Below, piece by piece: positions 23,130 to 34,414 of a stretch of 64,000 nucleotides of DNA. The notes under the pieces were generated by a model. That model worked only from the letters and a program-made list of their open reading frames with translations. It was not told the DNA's origin and made no database searches. Within the stretch, counting starts at the first letter, position 1. The number at the start of each line of letters is the position of its first letter. The position numbers were made by a program, and so were the translations under genes. The stretch spans positions 49,084,564-49,148,563 of the forward strand of contig OY829543.1 of the NCBI GenBank assembly GCA_963691705.1. The letters are read 5' to 3'. The DNA comes from Viola odorata (lineage: Eukaryota; Streptophyta; Magnoliopsida; Malpighiales; Violaceae).

Positions 23130-24066
23130 TAAAAATAATTATGAAAAAGAAGAAGAAAAAAGTGGACTTGTTTAGTAAAACGAAAATAGTAAGAGTTTCC
23201 TTCTTAATTATAATTATTAGTATTAATTAATTAAACATTGTCTCATTAAATGAAGTTTAAGAGTTGAAGAAGCTTTGTTAATGCACTTAGGTCGTTTTCT
23301 GTGTGGCACTCATGTGCTTTATTTTAAAAAGAATAAAAATAAGTATAAAAATAGAATATTAAGAATAATTAGAGAAGAATAAAAGAATTGATTGACGAAT
23401 ATGATCTCGTATGAGACTTGGATCGATCATCGGCATTTGCTCTCCTTGGAGCTTCTCGTTTTCCATCTGATCTATTTCTTGCTAAATTGTTGCAAGTCTT
23501 CCAACCATATTCATACCATAAGAGTGTTCTTAAAATAAATTTTACCAAAGTTTTTCTTTCCGATCAATGTAAAAAAAAAAAAATTATATTAAATAGTCTT
23601 AAGTTCGCATGTAGTGGTTATATCATGGCTACTCATTTAAAAATATATACATAAAGAATGCAAATATCCTTTGACTTATATAAACATAAATTTCCAAAAT
23701 GCTATACGAAAAAGAGTGTGTGGTGGGCATTGCAAAAGTTGCGAAAAAGGAGACCATTTTCACACTCATTGTCTACTAGGAAATCCATGAATCCCAAGCT
23801 ACAAAACAGAATCCTCACATGGCACAACATGCTATTAGTCACTATGCATAGCTTGTTACACATCACTCTCAACTAAAATTGCATACAAACTTCTTCCCTT
23901 CTCACCACTTTACGTCTCACTCTTTCACTTCAATGCACTCAAAGTTTCAAACCCATCATCTAAAAAAGTGAAATCCCTTCCTTAGCCCTGAAGTAGTCAT
24001 GCCATGTCTCTCCATATAACAAGTCACAAGATCTTATTTTCAGAAAGGAAAAACAAAACTAGTCCT
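23130..24066. other. Intergenic region between two divergent genes
   Basis: Serves as promoter space for the BPA1-like gene (minus) and the annexin (plus). Short open frames at 23418-23876 show no recognisable domain. A CT-rich stretch at about 23890-23960 precedes the annexin and could be its leader. Confidence 0.5.
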
Positions 24067-25477
24067 ATGGGCACCAAGATCTTGACCTCACCATCTACTA
24101 ATGGTTTTGAGAGTGAATGCAAAGAGATTCATGATTCCTGGGGGAGGTTAAACCAATTGGTTTCATCATTGGCTCCGCGATCCAAGCTCGAAAGGCAGAG
24201 GATTCGGGACACTTATACGGCAATGTATGGAGAGAGTATAACAGATATTTTCCGGCAGAAGATGCAGGGGAAAATGTGTGAAGTCTTGTGTATGTGGATG
24301 GGAGATCCCCATGAAAGTGATGCTGTAATTGCAAGGGAAGCTCTTGCACAAGGTGATACTAATTTCAGGGCCCTTGTTGAAATATTTGTTGGGAGAAAAT
24401 CAAGTCACATCATGCTAATCAATCAAGCTTACCATGATAAATTTAGAAGACATTTGGACCAAGATATTATCAATCTTGAGCCTCCCCATTCATACCAAAA
24501 GGTATTTACTATTTTATCACTTTCAAGAACAAATTAATTTGTTAAACACTTTTCTCTCTTTCTTTTTTCTGCAGATTGATATAAATTGTTGGGTCTGGGT
24601 TTTGCAGATTCTTGTGGCATTGGCTGCATCACACAAGGCTCACCAGGCAGATGTTAGCCAACACATTGCCAAATGCGATGCGATTAGGCTATATGAAGCA
24701 GGGGAAGGAGCAATCCTCCAAGAAGATGTTGTGCTGGAGATTTTAAGTAAAAGGAGCATTCCACAGATGAAGCTTACGTTATCTAGCTACAAGCACATCT
24801 ATGGACATGAATACACAAAAGTAATTAAACCCTAATTAATTATATGGTATCTCTGTAGTTTTTGATTCCTCTGGTTTGATTTAATCCTCCTCCTCCTCAT
24901 TTTTTCAGTCACTCCAGAAGGGAATCTCCATAGAGTTTGAAGATTCACTTAAAACTGTCATAAAATGCATGTACAAACCCCCAAACTACTATGCAAAGGT
25001 ATCAGTTCATTGTCTTTTCTTATATAGGCTTATTCATTGCCACGAATACTGGTTCGATCAAATTCTAGTAACATTTACGACCATTAATAGTAACTTTTGA
25101 TCAAATTCTAGTTTAGTATCTTTCGATCGAACTCCAATAACCTTTCCTGACGAGTATAGTAAAATTCGATTAAAATTCAGCATAGTTCATGCTTGATGGA
25201 GGCCACCATGCCAAAAAAGAATTTAACCAATTAGGTGCTGGAACAATATGATTTTCAGGCACTTTATGCAAGTATTAAGGGGATAACAGCAGATAAGGGA
25301 GGGTTGGCACGTGTGATGGTAAGCAGAGCAGAGGTGGACATGGATGAGATTCAGAGGATTTTGAAGGAGAAATATGGCATGGAACTAAAAGAAGCAATAT
25401 GTGAAAGCATTCCAACTGGGGATTACAGAGACTTCCTTGTTGCTTTAGCTACATACTTCCTTTCCTCTGGAAAATGA
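24067..25477 (+). CDS. Annexin-like protein, 4 exons, calcium sites degenerate
   Basis: Annexins bind acidic membrane phospholipids, usually through calcium, and act in trafficking and stress signalling. Exons: 24067-24501, 24608-24820, 24909-24998 and 25259-25477, all GT-AG and in phase, giving about 318 residues, the usual plant length. The start MGTKILTSP was preferred over an upstream ATG at 24004, which would add 21 residues unlike annexins. Four repeats are recognisable: [18 protein letters not shown] (repeat 1), [14 protein letters not shown] (2), [20 protein letters not shown] with YGHEYTK (3), and [16 protein letters not shown] with [14 protein letters not shown] (4). The type II calcium loop GxGT is lost where plants normally keep it: repeat 1 has DSWGRLN and repeat 4 has KGITADK. 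Calcium-independent or weak binding is inferred. It is a divergent member that I cannot place in a numbered group. Confidence 0.92.
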
Positions 25478-27160
25478 AAGTTGCAGAATTTACATGTATA
25501 TGACAAGATTCTGTGTTTCGATTCTTTTTCTTTTTGCAAACAATGGAATCCAACACAGTCTTTTGTCCTTTCATTTTGGTATGCAGTATCCAATTTATAA
25601 GCATTATTAGCAAGAAATTCAAAGCAATATTTTCACATTTTAAAAGCATTACTCAGCTACTTAGTTTCGAATTTGATTTTGACTCTTGAATTTAGTTGTT
25701 TTGTTTGTTAAATCCTTCGCAGAATAGTAAGATGATGCTCTCGATCGGCACCATACTCAAGTGTCCTATATTGGTTAAAGAGCGTTTGCACTGAACATCA
25801 ATCAGTCATTGTTCTCTTGTTAATTTGAATCTTATCTGATGGATTTCATCCTCCACCACTTTAAGAAAGGAACCTTGACCAAGGATGACCAAGAGAGAAC
25901 AGAGGTGGGATTAATTTATTCCTGAAATTTATTTTATTTTTAACTTTTTTGTGCGTTTCTTTGTTGTAATTTTTAATATTTTCGTTTTAATTTAATTTTT
26001 ATTATTTCTTAAAAAAAATCTAGGGTTTTCCCTTTTTCTTAAGTTCTAGATTTTTTTTAAAAAATTGTGGCATGTTTATTATTTTTAAAATTTTATATTT
26101 CAGGAAAAAAATCCAATTACAATAGAGAGAAACCGACATGTCATCAGGGATCTAGTTAATCAAGTTTAGGCCACGAAGACGACTAAAAATGTCCTTAACA
26201 AAAAAATTACAAAACAAAATAAATTCTGGAACTAAAAAAGAGATAAATTTTATAGAGAACTTTTGAAAATAATAAAAATTAAATTATAGGAAAAAAATAA
26301 ATAAATCATAAGTCAATTATCAAACATAAACAATACATAATATCCCAAAAAACATAAACATTGACACTTAAAGAAAAAGCATGCAATAAGTCTACAAACA
26401 ATATAAAAGTCTGGGTTCAATTAAAAAAAAACTTTGAAACAAGTATCATGCTGCATGCTACACATAATATTTTTATTTTTTAATTTAATTTGTATTACTT
26501 AAAAAAAATAGAAAATTTATTTTTTTAAGTTCCAGTAAATTATTTTATTTTTTTATTTCTTAATGTTTTTGCATTTTTTGCATTTTTTGTTATTTTTATT
26601 TTTTAATTCAAGTTGTATTATTTTTAATTTTTTTTCAAGAATTAAATTCCAGATTTTTTTAATAACTTGGTACATTTTTATTTTACTTTGTGTTTTTTAA
26701 GTTTAAAAAAAACATAAAAATATAACATGCGACATTGGTAGAGACCGATACATCATTAAATTTAACTACAATATCCCATTATAAGAATCTAACTAGTCAC
26801 GTTTAAACCAAATGGAGCTGATTAAATAAAATTTCTTAGCACAGAAAAACAAAAATGGCGTCGCTAATCCAATGGGTGAAAGAAAAATCTGACAATTACA
26901 ACATCAACTCTGTAAAACAGGGGAGAAACAGGACAGAAACAAAACAAGAGTAATTAAAGATAAACAGCAAGAAAACTTATGCTCATTGTCTTTCGTTTGT
27001 TGGATACCAAAGACAAGATTATGTCCATGATTGCATAATTAACTTACTGTCACCTTTACATATGATGAAGGAAAACTAGTTGCAGAACAAAAAAAGAGTA
27101 AAAAAATATTTCCATCAAAATCAAACAAGGAATTATTCCCTTCTAGAGATGGCCCATAAG
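25478..27160. other. AT-rich intergenic DNA, no gene recognised
   Basis: Holds the annexin 3' UTR at the left. Between about 25930 and 26760 there are diverged repeats of a T-rich block ending CTTAAGTTCYAGATTTTTTTAA-like sequence and of ACCGAYA..TCAT..TTAA. No coding signal was seen. Confidence 0.45.
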
Positions 27161-27171
27161 CAACCTCTTAG

Positions 27172-27206
27172 ACCACGTGCACGTGTCTTTCAAGACTCTA
27201 TAAAAA
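27172..27206 (+). promoter_or_regulatory. Probable core promoter with overlapping CACGTG boxes and TATA box
   Basis: ACCACGTGCACGTGTC at about 27173-27188 contains two overlapping CACGTG-type G-box/ABRE cores. TATAAAAAG starts at 27199, about 95 bases before the start codon of the RTM2-like gene. Seen: the motifs. Inferred: light, ABA or stress-linked bZIP/bHLH control. Confidence 0.6.
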
Positions 27207-27293
27207 GGATACAGTAGAGGAAGATATGCTCACATTTCATCAAGCATTCTTCCTCCAAAATTTTAAAAAAAAAACCTAAAAATCACAGCAAAA

Positions 27294-28048
27294 ATGGTTG
27301 AAGTTACCACCACCATCACGCCCTCCTACGAAGATTTCGAACCATTTTGCAAGTGGCAAAGAGAGGAAGGGCATGAAACTCTTGAACTTCATCTCTATGG
27401 TACTTTAGATATATATGTATATACTATGGATAGATGGTCCTTCAATGTCAAAACCAGTCGCTAAAGTGTCAATATTCGTCGCTATAGCCATTGGTTACTT
27501 TGTTTTTATTCTAATGTTTTTTTTATCACATTGTAGGCTTCAAGAAGGGACAAGTGAGGGTTCAACTTAAGAATCAAACAATTGTGACAATTAGAGGGGA
27601 ACGGCCTCTAGAGGAAGGTAAATTGAGCCGATTTTGCAAAGAAATCAGAGTTTCAAAGGAATGCAAAACTAATGAAATCCATGCTAAATTGTCCGGTGGC
27701 ATTCTTTACCTGGTAATGCCCAAAAAACAATCTTTATTGCCGTCTTCTTCTCAAGGAGAAGACGGACATCTACATCCTAAAGATGTCGCCAAAATTAGTG
27801 CCCGCAGCAATCAATTGCGTGCTGGAGAAAATTCCTTGACAATGGCAACGAAGAAGGATATCGTCGGCGCACCATTGCCTACTACTTCACCTCCACTGCA
27901 AACAATTCTGACAAACTTCTCACTCATGAAGCTCGCCACTCCTAAAAACATAGCTATGGTTGTTTTGAGAGTATTTGGTGTGTTTATAGCTGTCATCGCA
28001 TTTCTAATGCACAAAGCTGTTGTCTCCCATTCTCCCGTCGAAAACTAG
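27294..28048 (+). CDS. RTM2-like small heat-shock (HSP20) domain protein with C-terminal membrane anchor
   Basis: Related to RESTRICTED TEV MOVEMENT 2 and other plant HSP20-domain membrane proteins, which restrict long-distance movement of some viruses or act in stress. Exon 1 is 27294-27399 and exon 2 is 27537-28048, with phase 1 at the junction (TATG|GC), giving 205 residues. Residues about 10-95 form an alpha-crystallin-like fold: YEDFEPFCKWQREEGHETL, ELHLYGFKKGQVRVQLKN, TIVTIRGERPLEEGKLSRF and FCKEIRVSKECKTNEIHAKL, then GGILYLVMPKK. A low-complexity linker follows. A hydrophobic segment near the C-terminus (AMVVLRVFGVFIAVIAFLM) is a likely transmembrane anchor, typical of RTM2-like proteins. 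RTM2 itself is longer, so orthology is not claimed. Confidence 0.85.
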
Positions 28049-28278
28049 CTAGTAGTTAGTGATGTCTATATTTGTACTTAGGGGAGGTTTCGGCTAGCTC
28101 ATATATAACTTTGAAGCATGAGACATACGCATCTTATCATTGAACAACAATAACTTCGGTAATAAAATGTATAATGTTGACAACAACAAATTAATGAAAA
28201 TTAAATAATTATGGTATTATTCGGTACTACTTAGTATTTGTATATATATAGATGAAAAATAATGGCATACGAGACATA

Positions 28279-29063
28279 CAGTAGAAACTCGATAAATTAA
28301 TACTCGATTATTTAATAAACTCTCTAAGATAATATTTTTGGCCGGTCCCGACTCGGGGATAGGGTGCTAAATTAATAATTCGCTAAAATTATAAGATAAT
28401 ACATTTTTGATAATTTCTTTAGACCCCATATAAAATATAAATTAATAATTCCTTATATATAGCATATTACATGAATGATTTATGAAGGTTTCTTGAAAAA
28501 TGACTCAATTGTCTTTTGTTTTTTGTTGAAATCAATTTCCCCTTGAATGTCGTCTCTAATTTTCCTTAGCATGGTAAGAACTTCTGGTGTTGTTTTCTCA
28601 TAGCTCAACAAGAAATTGTTTGAGTGAGACTTGGATTATCCTTGTTGTGCTTGCATAATGCTCTTCGAATCTCGTCTGTCATTGTTGTTTTTTTCACACC
28701 TTTAAGATGGGAAGCCATGTTGTGTGTATGATTTGTTTGTGTTAACCTACAGTATTTTGATCTTGTTTATATAGAAAATATTTTTAATGTGATACATTGA
28801 ACACAAGAAGCATAATAAGGTGGGAGATTGAAGGTTTCTTTCAAATTGGGCCCTTCATTTGATATACAGTACATGCATTGTATACAATAATTACAGTAAG
28901 TGGAAGCTTGAAAGGTGTTTGTAAACTAAGTATTTTACTATAAATTAATAAAATATTAATTAATATATAAATTAATAATTATTAATTTATCGATTAATTA
29001 ATAACTCTTTTAATTAATAAATTTTGGTCGTCCCAAGTGTATTATTTTATAGAGTTTCTACTG
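28279..29063. mobile_element. Pogo-like (Tc1/mariner superfamily) non-autonomous element
   Basis: Termini CAGTAGAAACTC and GAGTTTCTACTG, with TA on both outer sides (28277-28278 and 29064-29065). Subterminal ATAAATTAATA runs are mirrored at both ends. CAGTA ends with TA duplication fit pogo/Tigger-type elements. It carries a remnant of a CENP-B-like DNA-binding segment on the minus strand (28490-28718). Confidence 0.75.
28490..28718 (-). pseudogene. CENP-B/pogo-type N-terminal helix-turn-helix remnant
   Basis: From ATG 28718 the minus strand reads MASHLKGVKK, then TMTDEIRRALCKHNKDNPS and LTQ before a TGA about 36 codons in. The pattern T.E.RRALC...KDNPSLTQ is typical of the first CENP-B-type helix-turn-helix of pogo transposases. 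Sequence after the stop still shows a few plausible codons with further breaks. No DDE domain is present. Confidence 0.6.
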
Positions 29064-29380
29064 TATATGTTTTGTAAAAGTGGTATTTGTATATAAAGGC
29101 CATACTAGTGTACAAGTCAGGTCTCAAGTCCAAAACCTTTAATTTGGTAAAAAATCAGATCGAATCACACCCTTCTCGTTTAATAAATAGAATTATAGTC
29201 TTGGTGTTTGACCCGTTAAATTAGCCGAATCCGGGACTAGACCCGATTAATTTAAGTCCCACATAAAATATTAATAATTTAAAAGAGTATCAAAATTAAC
29301 TTTTTCTTTTCTTTTCATGGTTAAGTTCATGTTCACAGTTCCATGAACATAACCATGACCGTTTCCTGGTGACCAATAAA

Positions 29381-30320
29381 CATAGTTATCAGAATCGGAC
29401 CGGACAGCGAACAGGAAATGAAAATTTTATGCTTCAATCGGATTGTAGATATTGAACCGTTTTGAACCATTCACACATTGAACCGTTTTGAACCATTCAC
29501 ACATTGAACCGTTCAATCTTAGATGATTGAACCAGATTAAACCGGATTGAACCGGCTGGATCAATATCTATAATGAGTCGACCCATGCCTATAATGGGTC
29601 AGCCTATCACTGGCCCATTCTCTTCTCATTTTTTATTGGGCCACAACCCAACCCATTTCTTGCTTTCATTTTTTATGAGCAACGGGCCCATTTTCTTCCC
29701 ATTTTTTATTGGGCCACAACCTAACTTGTCTCTTCCATTTTCTTTCTTTCTTTCATTTTTCTCTCTTTTCTTTCCTTTTATTTCTTCTTTTCTTTTATTT
29801 GGCTGAAGAACACAGCCACGCTCCTCTCTCTTTCCTTTTTCTTTCTTTTCTTTCTTCTTTTTTCTTTTTTCTTTCTTCTTCCTCTGCTCTTTCCTTCTTC
29901 CTTTCTTTTTCTCTTTTCTTTCCTCAACCGCACGCCGCCGATGGTTGGGGATGGAGTGAGGGCAGTGGTTAGTGGTTGCGGGTTTGGTGTTTGGCAGTGG
30001 TGATGGTGTGAGGAGATCAGGTGATGGTGTGAGGAGATCGGGTGGAAATAAAGTGACGCGAAGAGAAGAACAGAGGAAATAAAGTGAAGAAGAAGGAAAA
30101 CGACGTCATTTTGGGCCCGTGAGCAGTGTCAAAATGGCTTCGTTTTGACACGGCATCAAACTAGACGGTTTGACAGAAAACCGACCAGTTCGCCGGTTCT
30201 TTAAAAATCAGTTGGGATGACCGGTCGAACCCGGTTCACATTCATATCCGATCCAATAGCTGAATCAGATCGAAAATGTGAAAAATCTCCGTTGAACCGG
30301 TCCCAGTTCTGATAACCAGG
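29381..30320. mobile_element. Non-autonomous hAT element, 940 bp
   Basis: Flanked by CCAATAAA (29373-29380) and CCAATAAG (30321-30328), an 8-bp duplication with one change. The ends CATAGTTATCAGAA and TTCTGATAACCAGG are inverted and are followed by GGACCGG-type sequence. Interior: a pyrimidine-rich tract (about 29735-29925) and an ACGCCGCCGATGGTTGGGG segment that also occurs in similar form in the hAT at 866-1912. A CCGGTTCAA-rich part resembles the MITE at 2561-2969. No transposase. Confidence 0.8.
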
Positions 30321-30472
30321 CCAATAAGGGTTCATGGACGAATATCAACCCATAAACACGACCGTGAAGATCAAATAATAAAAATTCAACTAACTAGCAA
30401 TGTTAAAGTAAATGAAATTAATACAAGTTAGTACCCATATGAAATAAATACTTATTGACAAGAGTATCCATT

Positions 30473-31649
30473 TGATGTGATCCTGCCTAGGGTTAGTAAG
30501 CCAGATTACAATGGAGTTATCGGAGGATCTAACCTAGCGAATCATCTAGGGAAACCCATGTCCACAAGAAAGAAATGACACGAAATATGTATATTTAGCG
30601 GAGAAATTACACATAAGAGCGATGGGAAGACGGGAGTTACCGGGAATTAGAAGACGGATGGAAGGGACGGAGATGAGCACACGCGAAGTAGCGAAAATCA
30701 CACGAACGATTGCTTAATCAAGATATAATCCGAGGGCCAAGTGGGACTCGTTTCTATGGATGATCAAACAAATAAAACCCCAATTTCATTCAAGCCAAAA
30801 TAATCACAACCATTACAAACTTTGATTTCCCGGAGAGAGATCGGGAGGAGTAATCTCAAACTCAAGCGATCCCTCTCAAGGAATTAAAGTGATGAGCCAA
30901 GGCTTAGGTGATAAGAGAAGGAGTAAACTCACTTTACAAATATCACACAAATGACTAAGCTCCCTAAAGAAAGAAAGACGAGCTATTTATAGTTCGTACA
31001 AAAGATGGGTTTGAAAAGCCCAAAAATTACATTTTTTTCCCATGTCTGGCGGTATACCGCCTAGGAGGGTTGAGGGCTGGCGGCATATCGCTAGCTTCGG
31101 CTCTTGGCAGCCAAAATAATTCATTTTCTGGCGGTATGCCGCCCTAGTTAGGGCATTCCTGGCGGTATGCCGCTAGGCTCGTTCACACTACGCGCTAAAA
31201 TGTCCACGAGCATAACTTTTGATCCACTCGTCCGATTGGCCTGAAACTTGTCCCAAACGAAAGATAACATCTTGAAGTTTCTATCAAGACTCTGTTCTCT
31301 CAAATCGGACTCCATTTTCTTGTCCATATGCTCATGATGATTGGTCCTCTTGGATGGAGCATTTGTTGACGAGCCTTGTTGCGAGTTGAGGAAGTTTGGC
31401 TTTGCTGGAGGCCTTGGGGTGGTGTGCGTGTCCTTGGGAATTTCTAGGGCTAGACATGCCTTTACTTCAGGGCTTGCTCGGCCATCTTGGGAGTTCGGTG
31501 CATCTAGGCCTAGGTATTGTGATGATTTAGCACTTGATCCCTGACCTCGGGCATGACTTATGCGCATTTGCAAGGCTTGGCTGCCCGTGACCGGTCCTCT
31601 TGGCAATGTGTCAAGTTGTTTTAATTCAAAGGGGGCCATGATCACATCA
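30473..31649 (-). repeat. Element 1 LTR (3' LTR on the minus strand)
   Basis: 1177 bp with TG...CA ends. On the minus strand it contains TATAAATA at 30984-30991 as a likely promoter. A polyprotein-tail reading frame (31148-31756, minus) crosses the purine tract and enters this LTR: DSRTNPFEEGE, then GPVTGSQALQMR. Confidence 0.85.
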
Positions 31650-33592
31650 ACCTCTCCCTCTTCAAAAGGATTCGTCCTCGAATCCATAACCTCAATCGTC
31701 TCACCTATACACTTAAAAACACTTGAAAACAAAGTTGAGATACCCAAGAGGCGCAATCACGCATGCTTATGCGTAGGTTGGACCAAGAAAGAGTCAACAA
31801 CATTAATAGCACATTGATGCACATCGCTTCCTAAAATGTCATGCAAAATGCGGATGGCATCACAACTTATAGAACAACCGACAGGATGAGTTAATTTCTC
31901 TATACAGCTCACAATGACAAGCCAAGAGAAGTGAGCACTACACACAAGCACAATGCACTTGGGAATACCAAACAAATTCCGTAAGAGAATACAAATTTCC
32001 ATAGGAATTAAACCAATTAATCCTCAACAAGTTCGGCCCATAAATTTGTGTTCTCCAATCATGCAATACATCCATGGTATTGAAGTGCATATTATTCACA
32101 AATAGCTCATGTAGGCTACACTTGGCAAAACAAAATTCATCCAAATCAAAATCATGCACATCCATTTCATCTTTATGCGCATTCGTCTCCAAGACAATGT
32201 TAAGGAGGCACATGATATCACAATTTATTAAACAACATAGGTAGTGGTTTATTTTCTCAAAGCGGCCTATAAGGACCAACTAAGAAAATTGGGCCACACG
32301 CCCATGTACAAAATGTTGTGGAATGCCTAATAATCGACACAAAAAGGAATACAATTCCTCGCGATAATTAGGCCAAGAAAATTGTGCGCTACAAGAAGGC
32401 ACAACACACTTGGAAATACCAAACAAGTTCAACAAGAGATAACACAAATTTTCATAAGAATTGAACCAATTAGTCCTCGTCAAATCTAGTTCAAAAATTT
32501 GTTGTCTCTCAACATACAACATATTCATGGTATTCCAAGACATGTCACACATAAGCACTTCATGTAGGCTATACTCAAAGAAGCACAAATTTTCATGTGG
32601 GAACAAGGATGGGTTTTCCTTGTCAATTCGGCTAATGATAATTAGCCACGAGAATTGGGCTTCACACGCCCGCATACCACACATCGGAATCATAGATAAT
32701 TGCACAAAGGGAAAAGCAATTCATTGCAACATTTTGACCAAGAAAATTTCGACAAGTTGAAGCAAAAGAATTATTTCCATGTTTCATGCAAATTAATCAT
32801 AGATTCTAAGTCTAAACAACATATAAATAATTTATACATACTATCCGAAAAGCTACAAAAACTGGCACGTTTGAGCAAGAAAGAGTCATACTTGATGAAA
32901 TGTAACTTGGGAGTTTTAATACATAACACAAAATTTTCATCTAAGTAGTTTTCATGCTCAAACCAAGGAAAATTTTGCTTGACGAAGGGTACGAAAATAT
33001 TTTTGGGCAATGCAATAAAATTCATACCCAAGTGGTTCTCAAATACACGAACAAAGGAGTTATGCTCAACGAAATGCAAGAATGATTCTCTATCACATGC
33101 TATAGGTTTGCCATACAATTTTTTATCATGTGAATAGCGATGAGTGACATGAACAGCCTCAAACAATAGAGCATTCAAAGAAGGATTTGGTACGCACCTT
33201 TGGGGTAAAGCGGGAAAATGGGAATGGTTTACCTCGAGACCTTGCCGTTGGGAGCACCAATGTTGAGCAATTACACTTCCAACGCCTCCTAGGATTGATG
33301 GTTCGAAACCACCTTTGTTCCTTGGAACATTCGGGCGCGTATGGTTGTGGCAACCCACCGGAATTTCCTGCAAGAAAGACACACAAGTAGGAGGAAAATA
33401 GTCATTGGTGTTAGCATGAGCTAATTGATCCTCATTGCACAAAGGCACGCTCATTGGATCAATAGCTCCCACAATTTCCGTTTGCTTCTTTTCCTCACTT
33501 TCTTCTCTCAATTTTTCTATTTTTTCACTCTTCTCATGTGTGGTGTATCTCTCTCGCATGCTCACTTTTTTCATGCGGGTTGTTTTGCTCAC
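31650..33592 (-). pseudogene. Element 1 interior, diverged coding remnant with internal tandem units
   Basis: Minus-strand frames at 32771-33592, 32280-32705 and 31938-32279 are separated by stops. Two diverged units of about 370 bp can be aligned at protein level: SLHEVLMCDMSWNTMNML against SLHELFVNNMHFNTMDVL, and TNWFNSYENLCYLL against INWFNSYGNLYSL, each followed by a CSAQFSW-like motif. No retroelement enzyme motif is present. The function is unknown; it occupies the place of pol in this non-autonomous element. Confidence 0.5.
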
Positions 33593-34214
33593 AATCTCTC
33601 AACCCATGCTCACTTTTTTCATGGGGGCTGTTTTGCTCATTTTCTTTTTCTTCAATTTCAAGTTCAAACAACGGATTATCAAAATATAATTCAAACAAAA
33701 TGTTGTCAAAATTTTGAAATTGATTTAGCTCAACAAGCTCACTCAACTCATTCTCACGGGTGCGGTTGCACTCACTCTCATTGGCATGCTTACTTTTTTC
33801 ATGCCATGTATTTTCCTCATCACTTACTTTCTTCTCTCCACACTCTTTTCTCTCATTCATAACCTTACATTTTTCACTCTTTTTAGCTTCCACGACTTGG
33901 AGCTCGGCCGCATTCCTTTCAATCGATTGACAAGGTAGTTCAAAAGATTGAAATGGTGTGGGTTGTTGTCGTGGAGTGACTTGTGTAGGTTGCACAACTT
34001 CCGGCTTATACTCGAATGCCATAGTGGGAGGAGAATTTTGTTGACTTGGTCGAGCTTGGGAGGAGCTACTGCCTTGCTTCACGGAAAGGGAAGAAGAAGA
34101 CTTCTTGTTATGATTAGGCTTAGCAATACTTTTCGCTAGCCCTGACAATCTTTCCCACCACGCATCATAGCCCTGACAATCTTTCCCACCACGCATCATC
34201 CTTAACACCACTCG
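33534..34214 (-). pseudogene. Element 1 gag-like low-complexity frame, cut by the assembly gap
   Basis: Minus-strand frame of about 225 residues after the gap: a serine/glutamine-rich start, then acidic and lysine-rich sequence with repeats NSPHEKSEHG and NNPHEKSEHA. Element 2 has NSPREKSELG and NSPCENREHT at the corresponding position between protease and reverse transcriptase. No zinc knuckle is visible, but the upstream part is missing in the gap. A perfect 31-bp tandem duplication (34138-34168 and 34169-34199) sits right beside the gap. Confidence 0.5.
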
Positions 34215-34414
34215 NNNNNNNNNNNNNNNNNNNNNNNNNNNNNNNNNNNNNNNNNNNNNNNNNNNNNNNNNNNNNNNNNNNNNNNNNNNNNNNNNNNNNN
34301 NNNNNNNNNNNNNNNNNNNNNNNNNNNNNNNNNNNNNNNNNNNNNNNNNNNNNNNNNNNNNNNNNNNNNNNNNNNNNNNNNNNNNNNNNNNNNNNNNNNN
34401 NNNNNNNNNNNNNN
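34215..34414. other. Assembly gap, 200 N
   Basis: Exactly 200 unknown bases, a conventional placeholder length, so the true distance is unknown. It lies in element 1's gag region. Confidence 0.99.

Noticed and set aside
23418..23876. Small plus-strand frames between the BPA1-like and annexin genes
   Set aside because: No recognisable domain, low-complexity context and no support beyond length.
33250..33330. tRNA-like B box (GGTTCGAAACC) suggesting a SINE
   Set aside because: No convincing A box, tail or target duplication was found, and the stretch lies within element 1 coding remnants.
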